Origin: CAVVSD01 sp963757125
GTDB taxonomy: Bacteria; Actinomycetota; Thermoleophilia; Solirubrobacterales; Solirubrobacteraceae
Length of the DNA: 64,000 nt
Assembly: GCA_963757125.1 (NCBI GenBank)
Contig: CAVWQP010000006.1
Location: 124,001 to 188,000 of the forward strand
Reading direction: 5' to 3'
Below are positions 62,090 through 64,000 of the stretch, piece by piece. Position 1 is the stretch's first letter. Each line of letters begins with the position of its first letter. Position numbers and translations under genes: made by a program. Under the pieces are notes generated by a model that did not search any database, was not told the DNA's origin, and worked only from the letters and a program-made list of their open reading frames with translations.

Positions 62090-62781
62090 CCGGGCTGGGG
62101 CGAGCCGTTGTCCCAGAGCGCGGGCTGCAGGCCCACGGCCTCGACGCGTGCGCGTGTCGCCTCGGGCTCGGTCGTCACGACGAGCACGCCGCGGCCCTGC
62201 AGCGCGGCCGCCACGCGCTCGGCCGGCTGGACGTGGGTCGCGCGGGAGGCGTAGCTGTCGGCGATCCGCACGAGCCGCCCGTCGACCCCGGTGATCGCGA
62301 CGAAGTGGCCGACCTGCCAGTCGTTGTCGGGACCGTCGTCGTCCCCGGATGCCACGTAGCGCTCGACCTCCGCGTCGGTCACCGTCGGCGCCCACAGCGG
62401 GGCGGTGTCGACGTTCGCGATGACGGCGACGGCGTCGATGCCGTCGAGGAGCGCCAGGAGCGCGCCGGCCGTGAACGGCCCCGACGCCGGGACCGCAGAC
62501 AGCCGCCCGTCGGAGAGCTCCTCGATCGCGCGTGCGACGCCGTGGGCCGACGTCCCCGACGGCTCGCCGACCGGCAGCTCGACCACCGGCGCGCGGCCGC
62601 CCTCGCCGGGCGGGAGCGACGACGGGCCGCCCGGCGGCGACAGGACGCTCCCGGCGACGAGCGCCGCCCCTTCCTGCGTGACCGCGAACCCGGAGGCGCG
62701 CAGGGCGTTGGCCGCCCAGAACACGCCGCAGAGCTCGTCACACTGCGGCAGGTCCGCCCGCTGCTCGGTCAGTAGCGCCAC
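62086..62781 (-). CDS. C39-like cysteine peptidase fold protein, possibly DUF6885
   Basis: A 231-residue protein. CDELCGVFWAANAL has Cys-Gly in the peptidase C39 position, WQVGHFVAITGVDG supplies the His, and VRIADSYASRATHVQP the Asp. The match to papain-like C39 folds is by motif only and may mark a non-peptidase. GTG 62781 overlaps the glutamine synthetase-like gene by 13 nt, so the two are probably coupled. Function unknown. Confidence 0.6.
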   Translation of the reverse strand: MALLTEQRADLPQCDELCGVFWAANALRASGFAVTQEGAALVAGSVLSPPGGPSSLPPGEGGRAPVVELPVGEPSGTSAHGVARAIEELSDGRLSAVPASGPFTAGALLALLDGIDAVAVIANVDTAPLWAPTVTDAEVERYVASGDDDGPDNDWQVGHFVAITGVDGRLVRIADSYASRATHVQPAERVAAALQGRGVLVVTTEPEATRARVEAVGLQPALWDNGSPQPG

Positions 62782-64000
62782 AGGTGCGCAGCGACGATCT
62801 CGTCGAGGTCCTTGTCGGCGGCCCATGCGGCGTCGCTGCGCCGGGCGGCGAGGAACGCGCCGATGCGCTCGGGCCCGAGCGCGCCCGCGACCGGGCCGGG
62901 CGCCAGGAGCGCCGCCTCCTGCGCCGCGAGGTCCGTCGGGAGCGGCCGGACGCCCGCCGCTGCGCGCTCCTCGTCCGTCCAGCCGCCCGGGTCCTCGTCG
63001 ATCGGGTCGGGCAGCGGGAGGCCGTCGGCGATGCCCGCCAGGCCGGATGCGATGACGGCGGCGAGCGCGAGGTACGGGTTGGCCGACGCGTCGCACGCCT
63101 TCAGCTCGATGTTCGCAGCGTCCGCCCCGAGCAGCTCCCCGCCCGGCACGTAGCGCAGGGCCGCCTCGCGATTCTCGACGCCCCAGAACGCGTACGCGCC
63201 GGCGAAGTAGCCCGGCCGCAGCCGGATCTGCGACGGCACGCTCGGCGTCGTCACGGCCGTGATCGCCGGCAGCTCCCGCAGCAGCCCCGCGATCCAGCTC
63301 GCGCCCTCGCCCGATGGGTGGGCGGGGTCCAGGTTCAGCAGGTTGCGCCCGTTGCGCGCCACGGACGTGTGCAGGTGCCAGCCCTGCCCGACGCCCGCCG
63401 ACGTGATGAGCGGCGCGAAGCTGGCGCGCAGGCCGTTGGACCGCGCGGCCGCGTGGATCGTCTGGCGGGCGAGCATCTGGTCGTCGGCCGCGTTCATCGG
63501 GTCGGTGGCGGCGAGGCTCAGCTCGACCTGCGCCAGGCCGTACTCGGCGTGGAGCTGACCGATCGTCAGGCCGTTGGAGTCGACGTCGCGCAGCAGGTCG
63601 GTGACGAGCTCGTCGACCTGCAGCAGCGCGTGCGGGCTGTAGGCGGGACCGCGATGCGCGGGGACCGGCTCGTCCTCGTCGAGCCCGACGAAGAACTCGA
63701 TCTCGAACCCCGCGGTCACCTCGAGGCCGGCCTCGGCGGCGGCCGCGAGCTGCCCCTCCAGCGCGCCGCGCGGATCGAGCGCCCACGGCGCGCCGTCGGC
63801 GTCGACGACGCGCGAGGGAGCCCACGCGAGCGACGGCTGGCCGGCGAGCGGGACGGCGCGGTCGAGGACGGGGATGTGGCGCACGTCGCCCGACGGGGTC
63901 GACAGGCCCTCGTACGCGTACGTGATCGCGTCGTGGGTGTCGAAGACCGCCAGCAGCGGGGTCGCGCCCACGCCGCGGCGGGCGGTCGACTCGACCGCCT
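62769..64000 (-). CDS. Glutamine synthetase-like ligase, 5' end missing
   Basis: The frame is open to the window edge. Visible motifs include AGFEIEFFVGLDEDEPV (metal-binding Glu residues), GQLHAEYGLAQVELSL, SSAGVGQGWHLHTS-like SAGVGQGWHLHTSVARNG, SQIRLRPGYFAGAYAFWGVENREAALR and NIELKACDASANPYLALAAV. It belongs to the GlnA-like group outside true GSI, with about 400 residues seen; the N-terminal beta-grasp domain lies beyond the edge. Such proteins often gamma-glutamylate amines. It overlaps the C39-like gene. Confidence 0.85.
   Translation of the reverse strand, partial: AVESTARRGVGATPLLAVFDTHDAITYAYEGLSTPSGDVRHIPVLDRAVPLAGQPSLAWAPSRVVDADGAPWALDPRGALEGQLAAAAEAGLEVTAGFEIEFFVGLDEDEPVPAHRGPAYSPHALLQVDELVTDLLRDVDSNGLTIGQLHAEYGLAQVELSLAATDPMNAADDQMLARQTIHAAARSNGLRASFAPLITSAGVGQGWHLHTSVARNGRNLLNLDPAHPSGEGASWIAGLLRELPAITAVTTPSVPSQIRLRPGYFAGAYAFWGVENREAALRYVPGGELLGADAANIELKACDASANPYLALAAVIASGLAGIADGLPLPDPIDEDPGGWTDEERAAAGVRPLPTDLAAQEAALLAPGPVAGALGPERIGAFLAARRSDAAWAADKDLDEIVAAHLWRY

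Overview
The window is about 73% GC and densely packed, with short gaps, many GTG and TTG starts, and stop-start overlaps (ATGA, GTGA, TTGA). The mix of actinobacterial-type genes (DrrAB-like ABC exporter, ECF41 and ECF42 sigma factors, DHA2 exporters, repeated arylsulfotransferase and NHL secreted proteins) suggests a high-GC actinobacterium, most likely class Thermoleophilia (Solirubrobacterales). The lineage is an inference from gene content. At least thirteen genes have a TANNNT -10 box 6-9 nt before the start codon and no clear Shine-Dalgarno, so leaderless transcripts look common here.

Layout. 1-4.6 kb: end of a beta-hydroxyacid dehydrogenase, a DHA2 exporter, two tandem DsbA/FrnE oxidoreductases and a Gfo/Idh/MocA enzyme, closed by a strong terminator. 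4.6-8.7 kb (minus): secreted arylsulfotransferase-like and NHL-repeat proteins. 8.9-12.1 kb: a DHA2 exporter coupled to a MarR repressor with a candidate AT-rich operator, and a Bcr/CflA exporter. 12-25.4 kb: mostly housekeeping (holA, a two-component pair, CPBP protease, rpsT, murJ, YbdK-type ligase, lepA, EamA permease, NlpC/P60-like secreted protein, rsgA) and a DrrAB-type exporter. 25.4-29.8 kb: DUF1810, thioredoxin 2, cupin, a LuxR/HD-GYP regulator and another DHA2 exporter. 29.8-31.8 kb: an HNH nuclease tail to tail with a retron. 31.7-34.3 kb: an ECF42 sigma factor with its YCII/DGPF partner and two small genes. 34.4-40.5 kb: a signalling block (GGDEF-EAL, pseudo-receiver, multi-PAS hybrid kinase, LuxR regulator). 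40.5-47 kb: a redox and detoxification cluster full of single-base indels. 47.1-48.8 kb: an ECF41 sigma factor facing an epimerase, then a MaoC hydratase pair. 48.9-57.6 kb: hrcA-dnaJ-prmA, a PRC-barrel protein, an SDR, NDH-2, and yqeY-phoH-ybeY-era. 57.6-64 kb: a CPCC-domain protein, phytoene/squalene synthase with an FAD reductase, an isoaspartyl peptidase, and a C39-like protein overlapping a glutamine synthetase-like gene cut by the window edge.

The main find is the retron at 30.2-31.7 kb. A 436-residue reverse transcriptase (YADD, retron-type VCG motif) is preceded on its own strand by a 159-nt structured region bounded by perfect 15-bp inverted repeats, which has the layout of an msr-msd with a1/a2 arms. 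A TACCGT -10 box lies just upstream of a1. No co-directional effector gene is visible.

A caution for users: about 17 single-base indels and one in-frame stop fall between 41.2 and 46.6 kb, hitting nearly every gene on both strands, against three or four in the rest of the window. The protein families are otherwise intact, so local sequence error is at least as likely as real decay.
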